A stretch of DNA of 64,000 nt from Streptomyces sp. Act143 (GCF_003143935.1 NZ_QFRX01000001.1:8818283-8882282), one strand, 5' to 3'. Shown: positions 25,150 to 34,407, counted from the stretch's first letter. Notes: a model not told the origin generated them from the letters alone. A program made the numbers and translations.

Positions 25150-27345
25150 CTAGGCGTCGCCCGCCTCTTCACGAATCCTCTCGGCGATCTGCGGCGGCAT
25201 CGGTTCGTGCCGCGCGTAGGAGCGGTTGAAGCGGGCCGTGCCGTGGGACAGGGAGCGCAGGTCGACGGCGTACCGGCCGATCTCGATCTCCGGCACCTCG
25301 GCCCTGACGAGGGTGCGGTTGCCGCTGGTCTGCTCGGTGCCCAGGACCCGGCCGCGCCGCCCGGACAGGTCGCTCATCACGGCGCCCACGTAGTCGTCGC
25401 CGACCAGGACGCTCACCTCGGCCACCGGTTCGAGGAGATGGATCTTCGCGTCGGCCGCCGCCTCCCGCAGGGCCAGCGCGCCCGCCGTCTGGAAGGCCGC
25501 GTCGGAGGAGTCCACCGAATGCGCCTTGCCGTCCAGCAGTGTGATCCGCACGTCGATGAGCGGATACCCGGCCGCAACTCCCTTGGTGGCCTGGGCCCTT
25601 ACGCCCTTCTCGACCGAGGGGATGAATTGCCGCGGCACCGCGCCGCCGACCACCTTGTCCACGAACTCGATGCCCGAGCCGCCCGGCAGCGGCTCCACCT
25701 CGATCTCGCAGATCGCGTACTGGCCGTGCCCGCCGGACTGCTTCACATGGCGCCCGCGCCCGCCGGACTTCCCGGCGAACGTCTCCCGCAGGGAGACCTT
25801 GTGGGGTACGACGTCGACCTGGACGCCGTAGCGGCTGCGCAGCCGCTCCAGCGCGACGTCGGCGTGCGCCTCGCCGAGGCACCACAGCACCACCTGGTGG
25901 GTGTCCTGGTTCTGCTCCAGGCGCATCGTCGGGTCCTCGGCGACCAGCCGGGACAGGCCCTGCGAGAGCTTGTCCTCGTCCGCCTTGCTGTGCGCCTGGA
26001 TGGCGAGCGGCAGCAGCGGGTCGGGCATCTGCCAGGGCTCCATCAGGAGCGGGTCGTCCTTGGCCGAGAGGGTGTCGCCGGTCTCCGCGCGGCTGAGCTT
26101 GGCCACGCACACCAGATCGCCGGCGATGGCGTGCGTCACCGGGCGCTGCTGTTTGCCGAAGGGCGTGGACAGGGCGCCGACGCGTTCGTCGACGTCGTGG
26201 TCCTCGTGGCCGCGGTCGGCCAGGCCGTGCCCGGAGACGTGGACGGTCTCGTCGGGGCGCAGGGTGCCGGAGAAGACGCGGACCAGGGAGACACGCCCCA
26301 CATAGGGGTCGGAGGACGTCTTGACGACCTCCGCGACCAGCGGGCCCTCGGTGTCGCAGGCCTTGATCTCGCGCGGCTTGCCGTCGATGGTCGTGACGCC
26401 CGGCGTGGGGTGCTCGAACGGCGTCGGGAAGCCGCGTGTGATCAGCTCCAGCACCTCGACGGTGCCGAGCCCCTGCTTGCCGCCCTCGGCCGCGGGAGCG
26501 GCGGCCAGGACCGGGTGGAACACCCCGCGCGCGACGGCCCGCTCCAGGTCCTCGATCAGCGTCTTGACGTCGACCTCTTCACCGCCGAGGTAGCGGTCCA
26601 TGAGGGTCTCGTCCTCGCTCTCGGCGATGATCCCCTCGATGAGCCGGTTGCGGGCCTCCTCGATCTCCGGGAGCTGGTCCTCGCCCGGCTCGGACTCCTT
26701 GCGCTCGCCGGAGGAGTAGTCGAACAGCTTCTGCGACAACAGCCCGGTCAGACCGGTCACGGGCGCGTGCCCGTCGGGGCCCTCCGGGCCGCGCAGCGGC
26801 AGATAGAGCGGCAGCACGGCGTCGGGGTCGTCGCCGCCGAAGGCCTCCGCGCAGGTCCGCGTCATCTCCTCGAAGTCCGCGCGGGCGGCCTCCAGATGCG
26901 TGATCACGATCGCGCGCGGCATGCCGACGGCCGCGCACTCCTCCCACACCATCCGGGTGGAGCCGTCCACGCCGTCCGAGGCGGAGACGACGAAAAGGGC
27001 CGCGTCCGCCGCTCGCAGACCGGCCCTGAGTTCCCCGACGAAGTCGGCGTATCCGGGGGTGTCCAGAATGTTGACCTTGATGCCGTCCCATTCGACCGGC
27101 ACCAGGGAGAGCTGCACCGAACGGTTCTGCCGGTGCTCGATCTCGTCGTAGTCGGAGACGGTGCCGCCGTCCTCCACGCGGCCCGCCCGGTTCACCGCCC
27201 CCGCTGTCAGCGCGAGAGCTTCCACCAATGTCGTCTTGCCCGATCCGGAGTGGCCGACCAGCACCACATTCCGTACGGACGCGGGGTGGTCGGCCGCTGT
27301 TGCCCTTCCGGCGGCTCCGGGGTGTGCGTTCGCCTTGTCGCCCAT
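25150..27345 (-). CDS. Elongation factor G-like protein (EF-G2)
   Basis: 731-residue translational GTPase paralogue. G domain with P-loop GHSGSGKT (about residues 30-37) and DTPGYADF; then domains II-V including SGGRGRHVKQSGGHGQYA (domain IV) and the SYARHEPMPP C-terminal end. It is the second, non-essential-type actinobacterial EF-G rather than fusA, which lies in the str operon. The usual N/TKxD guanine motif is replaced by THLE (149-152), so nucleotide selection may differ. The Streptomyces function is unknown; other EF-G paralogues act in ribosome recycling or tetracycline-type protection. ATG 27345 has GGGAGG 7 bp upstream. A much longer open frame upstream is Arg-rich and not coding. 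Confidence 0.85.
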   Translation of the reverse strand: MGDKANAHPGAAGRATAADHPASVRNVVLVGHSGSGKTTLVEALALTAGAVNRAGRVEDGGTVSDYDEIEHRQNRSVQLSLVPVEWDGIKVNILDTPGYADFVGELRAGLRAADAALFVVSASDGVDGSTRMVWEECAAVGMPRAIVITHLEAARADFEEMTRTCAEAFGGDDPDAVLPLYLPLRGPEGPDGHAPVTGLTGLLSQKLFDYSSGERKESEPGEDQLPEIEEARNRLIEGIIAESEDETLMDRYLGGEEVDVKTLIEDLERAVARGVFHPVLAAAPAAEGGKQGLGTVEVLELITRGFPTPFEHPTPGVTTIDGKPREIKACDTEGPLVAEVVKTSSDPYVGRVSLVRVFSGTLRPDETVHVSGHGLADRGHEDHDVDERVGALSTPFGKQQRPVTHAIAGDLVCVAKLSRAETGDTLSAKDDPLLMEPWQMPDPLLPLAIQAHSKADEDKLSQGLSRLVAEDPTMRLEQNQDTHQVVLWCLGEAHADVALERLRSRYGVQVDVVPHKVSLRETFAGKSGGRGRHVKQSGGHGQYAICEIEVEPLPGGSGIEFVDKVVGGAVPRQFIPSVEKGVRAQATKGVAAGYPLIDVRITLLDGKAHSVDSSDAAFQTAGALALREAAADAKIHLLEPVAEVSVLVGDDYVGAVMSDLSGRRGRVLGTEQTSGNRTLVRAEVPEIEIGRYAVDLRSLSHGTARFNRSYARHEPMPPQIAERIREEAGDA

Positions 27346-27561
27346 GGCCTTGCCTCCCGTGCACGGTGAGGTCACTGTGGGCGCGGACACGCGGATCCGC
27401 GTGCGATGGCGGCTCCGTTGACGCCCGCGGTTCTTCGAGCTTTCCACTCCCGTCACGGTGCGTCCATACAGCGGACGCGATCGCGCCGTTACCCGTATGC
27501 CACGGGCCCGTGACACGGGGCTCGGGTGCCCGGCGGTCGCACACGCGCGCGCGTGGCTACG

Positions 27562-28278
27562 ATGGGCCAGCCGGTGGCCAGCAGGGGCCGCGCGGCGAAA
27601 CCGACCCTCGGGAAGGCCATGCTGAACAAGTACGCGCGTGCATTCTTCACGCGTGTCCTCACACCGTTCGCCGCGTTTCTGATCCGCAGGGGCGTCAGCC
27701 CCGACACGGTCACGCTTCTCGGCACCGCCGGAGTGGTCGCGGGAGCGCTGGTCTTCTACCCCATGGGCGAGTTCTTCTGGGGCACGGTCGTGATCACTCT
27801 CTTCGTGTTCTCCGACCTCGTCGACGGCAACATGGCCCGCCAGCTCGGCCGCTCCAGCCGCTGGGGCGCCTTCCTGGACTCCACCCTCGACCGGGTCGCC
27901 GACGGCGCGATCTTCGGCGGCTTCGCCCTCTGGTACGCCGGTGGCGGCGACGACATCGCCCTGTGCGCCGTCTCGATCTTCTGCCTGGCCAGCGGCCAGG
28001 TGGTGTCGTACACCAAGGCCAGGGGCGAGTCGATCGGACTGCCGGTCGCGGTCAACGGGCTCGTGGAGCGCGCCGAGCGCCTCGTCATCTCCCTGGTCGC
28101 GGCCGGTTTCGCGGGCCTGCACAAGTTCGGCGTGCCCGGCATCCAGTACCTGCTGCCCGTCGCCCTGTGGATCGTCGCCGTCGGCAGCCTGGTGACCCTG
28201 ATCCAGCGTGTCGTCACGGTCCGCCGTGAGGCGGCCGAGGCCGACGAGGCGGCGGGCGCGCAGGAGGCGGCGCAGTGA
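27562..28278 (+). CDS. pgsA: Phosphatidylinositol phosphate synthase (CDP-alcohol phosphatidyltransferase)
   Basis: 238-residue membrane enzyme that joins CDP-diacylglycerol to inositol phosphate, the first step toward phosphatidylinositol and its mannosides. The family signature D-x2-D-G-x2-A-R-x8-G-x3-D-x3-D is complete: DLVDGNMAR (Asp 85 and 88), then GAFLDSTLDR, the metal and CDP site. About six membrane helices. The next two genes (acyltransferase and PimA mannosyltransferase, each overlapping by 4 bp) identify the product as the inositol lipid enzyme rather than phosphatidylglycerophosphate synthase. Start 27562 keeps the G/C-rich third codon positions; ATG 27619 after GGAAGG is an alternative. 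Divergent from the EF-G-like gene. Confidence 0.85.
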   Translation: MGQPVASRGRAAKPTLGKAMLNKYARAFFTRVLTPFAAFLIRRGVSPDTVTLLGTAGVVAGALVFYPMGEFFWGTVVITLFVFSDLVDGNMARQLGRSSRWGAFLDSTLDRVADGAIFGGFALWYAGGGDDIALCAVSIFCLASGQVVSYTKARGESIGLPVAVNGLVERAERLVISLVAAGFAGLHKFGVPGIQYLLPVALWIVAVGSLVTLIQRVVTVRREAAEADEAAGAQEAAQ

Positions 28279-29207
28279 GTGCGGGGGACGGCGGTGGGGT
28301 GAGCCTGCGGGACCGGCTCACCGACGGCATGTACGGCCTCGGTTGGGGAGCGGTAAAGAAGCTCCCCGAGCCCGTCGCCGTGCGCCTCGGGCAGACCATC
28401 GCCGACCTCGCCTGGAAGAAGCGCGGCAAGGGCGTCCAGCGGCTCGAGAGCAACTACGCGCGCGTGGTGCCCGACGCCGGCCCCGAGCGGCTCGCCGAGC
28501 TGTCCCGCGCGGGCATGCGCTCGTACCTGCGCTACTGGATGGAGTCCTTCCGGCTCCCCGCGTGGAGCGCCGAGCGCGTGAGGACCGGCTTCGACCCCAA
28601 GGACGTGCACTACCTCACCGACGGCATCGCCTCCGACCGGGGCGTGATCCTGGCGCTGCCGCACATGGCCAACTGGGACCTCGCCGGCGCCTGGGTCACC
28701 ACCAAGCTGGAGACGCCGTTCACGACGGTCGCGGAACGCCTGAAGCCGGAGAGCCTGTACGACCGTTTCGTCGCCTACCGCGAGGGCCTCGGCATGGAGG
28801 TCCTGCCGCACAGCGGCGGCACCGCCTTCGGCACCCTGGCCCGGCGGCTGCGCGACGGCGGTCTGGTCTGCCTGGTCGCCGAGCGCGACCTGTCGTCGTC
28901 CGGCGTCGAGGTCCAGTTCTTCGGCGAGGCGACCCGCATCCCGGCCGGGCCCGCGCTCCTCGCCCAGCAGACCGGGGCGCTGCTGCTCCCCGTGACGCTC
29001 TGGTACGACGACTCGCCCGTCATGCAGGGGCGGGTGCACCCGCCCGTCGAGGTGCCCGAGACAGGTACGCGGGCGGAAAAGACGTCTGTCATGGCACAGG
29101 CGCTGGCCGATGCCTTCGCCTCGGGCATCGCCGACCATCCGGAGGACTGGCACATGCTGCAGCGGTTGTGGCTCAAGGATCTCGACCCCAGTAAGGCGCC
29201 CTCGTGA
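28275..29207 (+). CDS. patA: Phosphatidylinositol mannoside acyltransferase
   Basis: 310-residue LpxL/HtrB-type acyltransferase, peripheral to the inner leaflet. The catalytic H-x4-D is HMANWD (His 130, Asp 135), followed by the FxGE-like and GGTAFGTLARRL regions. By context it transfers an acyl group to the mannose of phosphatidylinositol mannoside after PimA. GTG 28275 overlaps the pgsA stop (GTGA), and its own stop overlaps the pimA start, so the three genes are likely translated as one coupled set. Confidence 0.88.
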   Translation: MSAGDGGGVSLRDRLTDGMYGLGWGAVKKLPEPVAVRLGQTIADLAWKKRGKGVQRLESNYARVVPDAGPERLAELSRAGMRSYLRYWMESFRLPAWSAERVRTGFDPKDVHYLTDGIASDRGVILALPHMANWDLAGAWVTTKLETPFTTVAERLKPESLYDRFVAYREGLGMEVLPHSGGTAFGTLARRLRDGGLVCLVAERDLSSSGVEVQFFGEATRIPAGPALLAQQTGALLLPVTLWYDDSPVMQGRVHPPVEVPETGTRAEKTSVMAQALADAFASGIADHPEDWHMLQRLWLKDLDPSKAPS

Positions 29208-30373
29208 GGATCGGCATCGTCTGCCCGTACTCCTGGGACGTGCCGGGCGGCGTCCAGTTCCACATCCGTGATCTCGCCGAGTACTTCATCCGCCTCGGGC
29301 ACGACGTCTCCGTGCTCGCCCCCGCCGACGACGACACCCCGCTGCCGCCGTACGTCGTCTCGGCGGGCCGCGCGGTGCCGGTGCCCTACAACGGCTCGGT
29401 CGCCCGGCTGAACTTCGGGTTCCTCAGCGCCGCGCGCGTGCGCCGCTGGCTGCACGACGGCGAGTTCGACGTCGTCCACATCCACGAGCCGTCCTCGCCG
29501 TCCCTCGGCCTGCTGACCTGCTGGGCGGCGCAGGGTCCGCTCGTCGCCACCTTCCACACCTCCAACCCGCGGTCCAAGGCGATGATCGCCGCGTACTCGA
29601 TCCTCCAGGCCGCCCTGGAGAAGATCAGCGCGCGGATCGCCGTGAGCGAGTACGCCCGGCGCACGCTGGTGGAGCACCTCGGCGGCGACGCGGTCGTGAT
29701 CCCCAACGGCGTCGACGTCGACTTCTTCGCCAAGGCCGAGCCCAAGCCCGAGTGGCAGGGCGACACCATCGGCTTCATCGGCCGCATCGACGAGCCGCGC
29801 AAGGGCCTGCCGGTGCTGATGAGGGCCCTGCCGAAGATCCTCGCCGAGCGGCCGCAGACCAGGCTGCTGGTGGCCGGGCGCGGCGACGAGGAGGAGGCGG
29901 TGGCTTCGCTGCCCGCCGAGCTGCGCTCGCGCGTCGAGTTCCTCGGCATGATCAGCGACGAGGACAAGGCCCGTTTCCTGCGCAGCGTCGACCTGTACGT
30001 CGCCCCCAACACCGGCGGCGAGAGCTTCGGCATCATCCTCGTCGAGGCCATGTCGGCGGGGGCCCCGGTCCTCGCCTCCGACCTCGACGCCTTCGCCCAG
30101 GTCCTCGACCAGGGCGCGGCGGGCGAACTCTTCACCAACGAGGACGCGGACGCGCTGGCGGAGGCGGCCCTGAGGCTCCTGGCGGACCCGGAGCGGCGCG
30201 CCGAACTGCGTGAGCGGGGCAGTGCGCACGTACGGCGCTTCGACTGGTCGACGGTGGGCGCGGACATCCTCTCCGTGTACGAGACGGTGACGGCGGGCGC
30301 GGCGGCAGTGGCCGCGGCGGACGACGAGCGGACACCGGGGCTGCGGGCACGGCTGGGGCTGGCGCGGGACTGA
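29204..30373 (+). CDS. pimA: Phosphatidylinositol alpha-mannosyltransferase PimA (GT4)
   Basis: 389-residue GT-B glycosyltransferase of family GT4 that adds the first mannose from GDP-mannose to phosphatidylinositol. The N-terminal domain has the PGGVQFHIRDLAE opening and the HEPSSPSLGL and FHTSNPRSKA segments; the C-terminal domain has the ESFGIILVEAMSAGAP motif (EX7E) that binds the nucleotide sugar. It acts at the cytoplasmic membrane face. The C-terminal 20 residues are Ala-rich and variable. It is the third gene of the pgsA-patA-pimA set. Confidence 0.93.
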   Translation: MRIGIVCPYSWDVPGGVQFHIRDLAEYFIRLGHDVSVLAPADDDTPLPPYVVSAGRAVPVPYNGSVARLNFGFLSAARVRRWLHDGEFDVVHIHEPSSPSLGLLTCWAAQGPLVATFHTSNPRSKAMIAAYSILQAALEKISARIAVSEYARRTLVEHLGGDAVVIPNGVDVDFFAKAEPKPEWQGDTIGFIGRIDEPRKGLPVLMRALPKILAERPQTRLLVAGRGDEEEAVASLPAELRSRVEFLGMISDEDKARFLRSVDLYVAPNTGGESFGIILVEAMSAGAPVLASDLDAFAQVLDQGAAGELFTNEDADALAEAALRLLADPERRAELRERGSAHVRRFDWSTVGADILSVYETVTAGAAAVAAADDERTPGLRARLGLARD

Positions 30374-30775
30374 GGACGGGCCGCGGCTGCGGCGGGTCTG
30401 GGTCAGTGCGGGCTGCCGGGCCGAGCTCGGGCTGGTCTGTGGGGACCGAGGTGGTGACGGCCCGGCTTGGGGGCGAGGCGGACTGTTGGCCTGTGGGCAG
30501 GTCCGGCGGTGACGCGGGGGTGTGGGCATTGCTGCTGGCGGCGGCGCGCTGTTGGTTCGGTTCGGGGTGGCGCGGGCCCGGCGTCGGGTTGTTTGCCCGG
30601 CGCGGGCGCGGCGCTGGGGAGTTCGGGCGCGGCGCATGGCTGAGGGCAACGCGGGCCCGAGCGGCCGGGGGCACAGGGGAAAGGCGCGGGGTATCGCTGA
30701 AGCGGCGCGGGACTGAGTGCCGCAGGCCCCCGGGGGCGGGTGTGCGGCGGTCGTACGTCGGTAGTGTTGCCGCCC
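30374..30775 (+). other. 402-bp gene-free, G-skewed intergenic stretch
   Basis: I see no credible gene here. Open frames on both strands have low-complexity Gly/Arg/Pro composition. The plus strand is rich in GGGC and GGCG runs, with GGGGG tracts near 30470 and 30518. The short motif GCGCGGGACTGAG, which ends pimA (from 30362), recurs near 30704 and may mark an old partial duplication of the gene end. The sequence TAGTGT at about 30762 can serve as a -10 box for the next gene. Confidence 0.5.
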
Positions 30776-31318
30776 GTGACCGCAACCCTCATCTGGATCC
30801 TCGTCGCTCTCGTGGCGATCGGCTTGTACTTGAGCTGGACCGCAGGCCGGCTGGACCGGCTGCACGCCCGGATCGACGCCGCCCGCGCCGCGCTCGACGC
30901 TCAGTTGCTGCGCCGCGCCTCGGTGACCCAGGAGCTCGCGACGTCCGGCGTCCTGGACCCCGCCGCGTCGATCGTCCTCTACGAGGCCGCCCATGGCGCC
31001 CGCCAGGCCGAGGAGGAGCAGCGGGAGGTCGCCGAGAGCGAGCTCAGCCAGGCGCTGCGAGCGGTGTTCGCGGAAGCGCCGCAGGTGGAGACGGTGAAAG
31101 AGGCGCCCGGGGGAGAGGCCGCGATCCACGAGCTGACCGAGGCGGTACGCCGGGTGCCGATGGCCCGGCGCTTCCACAACGACGCCGTCGGCGCGGCCCG
31201 CAGGCTGCGCGAGCACCGCAAGGTCCGCTGGTTCCGGCTGGCCGGTCACGCCCCGTTCCCGATGGCGTTCGAGATGGACGACGAGCCTCCGGCGGCGCTG
31301 GTGGACCGGGCCGGGTAG
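30776..31318 (+). CDS. LemA-like membrane-anchored protein
   Basis: 180-residue protein with an N-terminal membrane helix (residues 2-24, TATLIWILVALVAIGLYLS-type) and a long helical cytoplasmic or extracytoplasmic body with coiled-coil character. The end, FHNDAVGAARRLREHRKVRWFRLAG then PFPMAFEMDDE, resembles the YN-x-VR...PS...F-x-P..F-E.. end of LemA proteins. Function is unknown. GTG 30776 lies about 8 bp after a TAGTGT -10-like box with no ribosome-binding site, so the transcript may be leaderless. It sits between pimA and pdxS on the same strand. Confidence 0.68.
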   Translation: MTATLIWILVALVAIGLYLSWTAGRLDRLHARIDAARAALDAQLLRRASVTQELATSGVLDPAASIVLYEAAHGARQAEEEQREVAESELSQALRAVFAEAPQVETVKEAPGGEAAIHELTEAVRRVPMARRFHNDAVGAARRLREHRKVRWFRLAGHAPFPMAFEMDDEPPAALVDRAG

Positions 31319-31444
31319 CCCCTCCGGCCCCCTCGCCGCTCGGAAAACGATCCACCGCCTCCCTATTGGCCCTTGCTGTGGCCTGGTTCCTTCACGTTTC
31401 CTCGGTGCTGCAGAAATCCTCTTTCCCATCAGTGAGGTCAACCC

Positions 31445-32350
31445 GTGTCCAGCACCGAGAACCAGGCCCCCGAGACCGGCACCGCGCGCGTGAAGCGCGG
31501 CATGGCCGAGCAGCTCAAGGGCGGCGTGATCATGGACGTCGTGACGCCGGAGCAGGCGAAGATCGCCGAGGACGCGGGCGCCGTCGCCGTCATGGCCCTG
31601 GAGCGGGTCCCCGCCGACATCCGCAAGGACGGCGGCGTGGCCCGGATGTCCGACCCGGACATGATCGAGGGCATCATCGACGCGGTCTCCATCCCCGTGA
31701 TGGCCAAGTCCCGCATCGGCCACTTCGTCGAGGCCCAGGTCCTGCAGTCCCTCGGCGTCGACTACATCGACGAGTCCGAGGTCCTCACCCCGGCCGACGA
31801 GGTCAACCACTCCGACAAGTGGGCCTTCACCACCCCCTTCGTCTGCGGTGCCACCAACCTCGGCGAGGCCCTGCGCCGCATCGCCGAGGGCGCGGCCATG
31901 ATCCGCTCCAAGGGCGAGGCCGGCACCGGCAACGTCGTCGAGGCCGTCCGCCACCTGCGCCAGATCAAGAACGAGATCGCCAAGCTGCGCGGCTTCGACA
32001 ACAACGAGCTCTACGCCGCCGCCAAGGAGCTGCGCGCCCCGTACGAGCTGGTCAAGGAAGTCTCCGAGCTCGGCAAGCTCCCCGTGGTGCTGTTCTCCGC
32101 CGGTGGCGTCGCCACCCCGGCCGACGCCGCGCTGATGCGCCAGCTCGGCGCCGAGGGCGTCTTCGTCGGCTCCGGCATCTTCAAGTCCGGCGACCCGGCC
32201 AAGCGCGCCGCCGCCATCGTGAAGGCCACCACCTTCTACGACGACCCGAAGATCATCGCCGACGCGTCCCGCAACCTGGGCGAGGCCATGGTCGGCATCA
32301 ACTGCGACACCCTCCCCGAGGCCGAGCGTTACGCGAACCGGGGCTGGTGA
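31445..32350 (+). CDS. pdxS: Pyridoxal 5'-phosphate synthase subunit PdxS
   Basis: 301-residue TIM-barrel subunit that builds PLP from ribose 5-phosphate, glyceraldehyde 3-phosphate and ammonia. Conserved blocks include KRGMAEQLKGGVIMDV, VMALERVPADIR, MAKSRIGHF (catalytic Lys) and VLFSAGGVATPADA. It works as a dodecamer decorated with PdxT. GTG 31445 has GAGG about 8 bp upstream. The stop overlaps the pdxT start by one base (TGATG), so the two subunits are coupled. Confidence 0.97.
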   Translation: MSSTENQAPETGTARVKRGMAEQLKGGVIMDVVTPEQAKIAEDAGAVAVMALERVPADIRKDGGVARMSDPDMIEGIIDAVSIPVMAKSRIGHFVEAQVLQSLGVDYIDESEVLTPADEVNHSDKWAFTTPFVCGATNLGEALRRIAEGAAMIRSKGEAGTGNVVEAVRHLRQIKNEIAKLRGFDNNELYAAAKELRAPYELVKEVSELGKLPVVLFSAGGVATPADAALMRQLGAEGVFVGSGIFKSGDPAKRAAAIVKATTFYDDPKIIADASRNLGEAMVGINCDTLPEAERYANRGW

Positions 32351-32955
32351 TGACCGACCCCGTCATCGGTGTGCTCGCCCTCCAGGGCGACGTACGCGAG
32401 CACCTGATCGCCCTGGCCGCGGCCGACGCCGTGGCCAGGCCGGTCCGGCGCCCCGAGGAACTCGCCGAGGTGGACGGCCTGGTCCTCCCCGGCGGCGAGT
32501 CCACCACCATCTCCAAGCTGGCCGTCCTGTTCGGCGTGATGGAGCCCCTCCGCGCGCGCGTGCGGGCCGGAATGCCGGTCTACGGCACCTGCGCCGGCAT
32601 GATCATGCTCGCCGACAAGATCCTCGACCCGCGCTCGGGCCAGGAGACCATCGGCGGCATCGACATGATCGTGCGCCGCAACGCCTTCGGACGTCAGAAC
32701 GAGTCCTTCGAGGCGGCGGTCGACGTGAAGGGCGTCGAGGGCGATCCTGTAGAGGGCGTGTTCATCCGCGCCCCCTGGGTGGAGTCCGTGGGCGCCGAGG
32801 CCGAGGTGCTCGCCGAGCACGACGGCCACATCGTCGCGGTCCGCCAGGGCAACGCGCTCGCCACGTCGTTCCACCCGGAACTGACCGGCGACCACCGCGT
32901 GCACTCCCTGTTCGTCGACATGGTGCGCGCGAACCGCACGGCGGAGTCCTTGTAG
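32350..32955 (+). CDS. pdxT: Pyridoxal 5'-phosphate synthase glutaminase subunit PdxT
   Basis: 201-residue class I glutaminase that supplies ammonia to PdxS. The triad is visible: nucleophile Cys 81 in GTCAGM, then His 175 and Glu 177 in SFHPELTGD. LPGGEST near residue 45 forms the oxyanion region. ATG 32350 overlaps the pdxS TGA. The stop TAG falls in a TAGGAT that could be the -10 box for yebC. Confidence 0.97.
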   Translation: MTDPVIGVLALQGDVREHLIALAAADAVARPVRRPEELAEVDGLVLPGGESTTISKLAVLFGVMEPLRARVRAGMPVYGTCAGMIMLADKILDPRSGQETIGGIDMIVRRNAFGRQNESFEAAVDVKGVEGDPVEGVFIRAPWVESVGAEAEVLAEHDGHIVAVRQGNALATSFHPELTGDHRVHSLFVDMVRANRTAESL

Positions 32956-33003
32956 GATCTCTGGCGTTCGTTATGTAGAGGGTTACGCGAAGGAGACAGG
33001 CAG

Positions 33004-33756
33004 ATGTCCGGCCACTCTAAATGGGCTACGACGAAGCACAAGAAGGCCGTGATCGACGCCAAGCGCGGCAAGCTCTTCGCGAAGCTGATCAAGAACATCG
33101 AGGTCGCGGCGCGCATGGGCGGCGTCGACCTGGAGGGCAACCCGACGCTCTACGACGCCGTGCAGAAGGCCAAGAAGCAGTCGGTCCCGAACAAGAACAT
33201 CGACTCCGCCATCAAGCGCGGCGGCGGTCTCGAGGCCGGCGGCGCCGACTACGAGACGATCATGTACGAGGGTTACGGCCCGAACGGTGTCGCGGTGCTC
33301 ATCGAGTGCCTCACCGACAACCGCAACCGCGCCGCCTCCGACGTCCGTGTCGCCATGACCCGCAACGGCGGCTCGATGGCCGACCCGGGCTCGGTGTCGT
33401 ACCTCTTCAACCGCAAGGGCGTCGTGATCGTCCCCAAGGGCGAGCTGAGCGAGGACGACGTCCTCGAGGTCGTCCTCGACGCGGGCGCCGAGGAGGTCAA
33501 CGACCTCGGTGAGTCCTTCGAGGTGCTCAGCGAGGCCACCGACCTGGTCGCGGTCCGCACCGCCCTCCAGGAGGCCGGTATCGACTACGACTCGGCCGAG
33601 GCCAACTTCGTCCCGACCATGCAGGTCGAGCTGGACGAGGAGGGCGCCAAGAAGATCTTCAAGCTGATCGACGCGCTCGAGGACAGCGACGACGTGCAGA
33701 ACGTCTTCGCCAACTTCGACGTGAGCGACGAGGTCATGGAGAAGGTCGACGCCTGA
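33004..33756 (+). CDS. yebC: YebC/PmpR-family protein
   Basis: 250-residue protein of the widely conserved YebC family: SGHSKWATTKHKKA start, KNIDSAIKRG near residue 65, YEGYGPNGVA near 83 and a C-terminal acidic region. Members are described as DNA-binding regulators and, more recently, as factors that relieve ribosome stalling. Here it lies 48 bp after pdxT and upstream of ruvCAB, the same neighbourhood as in many bacteria. A clear AAGGAG lies 8 bp before the ATG. Confidence 0.93.
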   Translation: MSGHSKWATTKHKKAVIDAKRGKLFAKLIKNIEVAARMGGVDLEGNPTLYDAVQKAKKQSVPNKNIDSAIKRGGGLEAGGADYETIMYEGYGPNGVAVLIECLTDNRNRAASDVRVAMTRNGGSMADPGSVSYLFNRKGVVIVPKGELSEDDVLEVVLDAGAEEVNDLGESFEVLSEATDLVAVRTALQEAGIDYDSAEANFVPTMQVELDEEGAKKIFKLIDALEDSDDVQNVFANFDVSDEVMEKVDA

Positions 33757-33775
33757 GCCGACGCTCCGGATGCGA

Positions 33776-33807
33776 ACGGGCCGACGGGACACACCCCGTC
33801 GGCCCGT
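33776..33807 (+). terminator. Terminator hairpin after yebC
   Basis: 13-bp perfect stem (33776-33788 with 33795-33807), ACACAC loop; the stem can extend further with one bulged A. No T-tract. It separates yebC from ruvCAB. Confidence 0.75.
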
Positions 33808-33867
33808 CGCATTGTCGGTGGCACCCGATAGCCTGCACAAACAGGCGATCGAACGGGAGGGGGCGCA

Positions 33868-34407
33868 GTGCGCGTACTCGGGGTGGACCCCGGTCTCACG
33901 CGATGCGGTGTCGGTGTCGTCGAGGGGGTCGCGGGGCGACCGCTGACGATGGTCGGCGTCGGTGTCGTACGGACGCCCGCGGACGCGGAGTTGGGCCGCC
34001 GCCTCGTCGCGATCGAGCAGGGCATCGAGCAGTGGCTGGACGAGCACCGGCCCGAATTCGTCGCCGTGGAGCGGGTGTTCAGCCAGCACAACGTCCGTAC
34101 GGTGATGGGCACCGCCCAGGCCAGCGCCGTCGCCATGCTGTGCGCCGCCCGCCGCGGCATCCCCGTCGCCCTGCACACCCCCAGCGAGGTCAAGGCCGCC
34201 GTCACCGGCAGCGGGCGGGCCGACAAGGCACAGGTCGGTGCCATGGTCACCCGGCTCCTGAGGCTGGACGCACCGCCCAAGCCCGCCGACGCCGCCGACG
34301 CCCTCGCGCTCGCCATCTGCCACATCTGGCGCGCCCCCGCGCAGAACCGACTCCAGCAGGCGGTCGCCCTGCACGCAGCCAACGCAACGAAAGGCCGTAC
34401 GGCATGA
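33868..34407 (+). CDS. ruvC: Holliday junction endonuclease RuvC
   Basis: 179-residue resolvase that cuts Holliday junctions on the RuvAB complex. The RNase-H-fold acidic residues are visible: Asp 7 in GVDPGLTRCG, Glu in VAVERVF, and the late pair in DAADALALAICH. GTG 33868 follows GGGAGGGGG. The stop overlaps the ruvA start (ATGA), giving coupled expression of ruvC, ruvA and ruvB. Confidence 0.96.
   Translation: MRVLGVDPGLTRCGVGVVEGVAGRPLTMVGVGVVRTPADAELGRRLVAIEQGIEQWLDEHRPEFVAVERVFSQHNVRTVMGTAQASAVAMLCAARRGIPVALHTPSEVKAAVTGSGRADKAQVGAMVTRLLRLDAPPKPADAADALALAICHIWRAPAQNRLQQAVALHAANATKGRTA

Noticed and set aside
28775..31954. 1059-codon minus-strand frame over patA, pimA and pdxS
   Set aside because: Crosses three well-identified plus-strand genes and an intergenic gap, and shows no domain.
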